Source of the DNA: Promethearchaeota archaeon
GTDB taxonomy: Archaea; Asgardarchaeota; Lokiarchaeia; Sigynarchaeales; SOKP01
Reading direction: 5' to 3'
Assembly (NCBI GenBank): GCA_030668025.1
Contig: DAOUUT010000020.1
Coordinates: 1 to 22,336, forward strand
DNA length: 22,336 nucleotides
In this document: positions 21,812-22,336 of the stretch, one piece after another
Position numbering within the stretch: position 1 is the stretch's first letter
Layout: each line of letters opens with the position of its first letter
Made by a program: the position numbers and the translations under genes
Notes under the pieces: model-generated
The model's database searches: none
Told to the model about the DNA's origin: nothing
The model's input: the letters and a program-made list of their open reading frames with translations, nothing else

Positions 21812-22336
21812 ATGGAATTAGAAGATGAAAGATTTTCTGAAGACGAAAACCTATGGGAAGAACATAAGATTCCATTAACTTATGATCAAGAGAGTATGAC
21901 AGAATGGTTTAATGAAAAAAGAGGTGGAATTAAAGGAAGAGCAGATGTCTTCTATCTTATGTTTGGTATAACATATAACTGTCAGCTTAAATGTCCACAT
22001 TGTTGCGTGGGTAATTATAAAAATGAGCCACGTCGAGAACTTTCGACGGATGAAATTAAGGACATATTAGATCAATCTGCTAAAGCTTTTGTGGTCAACT
22101 TCTTTGGAGGCGAACCAACTTTGAGGCCAGATATAATGGAATTAATAAAGTACGCTTCAGAAAGAGCTGTGTATGTATTTTGTGATACAAATGGGTTAAA
22201 AATCACGAAGGATTTTGCAAGACAATTAAAGGATAGCGGTTTAGAAATGCTTTATGTTAGCATCGATAGTCCAATTCCAGAAAAACACGACCAATTGCGC
22301 GGAATGAAAGGAACATATAATAAAGCCGTTCAGGGT
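21812..22336 (+). CDS. Radical SAM enzyme, N-terminal part (leaves the window)
   Basis: The 175 visible codons contain the radical SAM cluster motif Cys57-x3-Cys61-x2-Cys64 (TYNCQLKCPHCC) and the SAM-binding GGEPTL (99-104), followed by the strand FCDTNGL and the motif LYVSIDSPIPEKHDQLRG. This matches the CxxxCxxC family with a TIM-barrel core, as in heme-, PQQ- and peptide-modifying enzymes. The N-terminal ~45 residues are acidic and precede the barrel. The C-terminal part, where auxiliary clusters or a SPASM domain would be, is outside the window, so the reaction cannot be named. GGGTG (21801-21805) precedes the ATG. Confidence 0.9.
   Translation, partial: MELEDERFSEDENLWEEHKIPLTYDQESMTEWFNEKRGGIKGRADVFYLMFGITYNCQLKCPHCCVGNYKNEPRRELSTDEIKDILDQSAKAFVVNFFGGEPTLRPDIMELIKYASERAVYVFCDTNGLKITKDFARQLKDSGLEMLYVSIDSPIPEKHDQLRGMKGTYNKAVQG

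Overview
The window most likely comes from an Asgard (Promethearchaeota, Lokiarchaeia-like) archaeon. It is strongly AT-rich. Several genes have archaeal TATA boxes about 25-35 bases before the start codon. The content is also typical of that group: an Arf-like small GTPase with a longin/roadblock-like N-terminal domain, other proteins with longin-like N-termini, an SDS22-type leucine-rich repeat protein, and a very large surface protein with a DUF2341 domain and a C-terminal membrane anchor. No rRNA, tRNA, CRISPR array or intact insertion sequence was found.

Layout. 1-3532: the N-terminal part of a GlcD-type FAD oxidase (leaves the window on the left), an arginase/agmatinase-fold hydrolase, a four-helix membrane protein, an AlaX tRNA-editing protein and a 50-residue zinc-ribbon protein. 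3788-13337: a block that looks like signalling. It has a longin-like/coiled-coil protein, a 36-residue zinc ribbon, the LRR protein, a 1456-residue membrane-anchored surface protein translationally coupled to a longin-like/winged-helix protein, and, facing them, a longin-Arf GTPase whose C-terminus carries thrombospondin-type-3 calcium-binding repeats. 13542-16277: a minus-strand group with a CooC-type nickel-insertion ATPase broken by a frameshift in a 12-base homopolymer, a truncated acetyl-CoA-synthase (CdhC)-like protein without the full A-cluster, and a winged-helix protein fused to a degenerate methyltransferase fold. 16341-17053: a gene graveyard with half a PAS domain, an orphan C-terminus, a tiny ORF and a 47-base relic of a second CooC gene. 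17162-20263: a tight operon of an SCP2-like lipid-binding protein, a GlcD-type FAD oxidase and a GlcF/HdrD-type iron-sulfur protein. 20305-22336: a HepT-MntA toxin-antitoxin pair, a small membrane protein and the start of a radical SAM enzyme.

How the genes may work together. The SCP2-GlcD-GlcF operon reads as a 2-hydroxyacid-type dehydrogenase module feeding electrons through Fe-S clusters and CCG domains; the second GlcD at the left edge is a paralogue. The CdhC-like/CooC pair suggests a metal-loading pair derived from the Wood-Ljungdahl enzymes but altered in function. The surface protein plus longin-winged-helix protein, next to longin-GTPase and LRR proteins, is the best candidate for an undescribed outside-in signalling system. 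That last reading is inference from domain content and gene order; no interaction is shown by the sequence.
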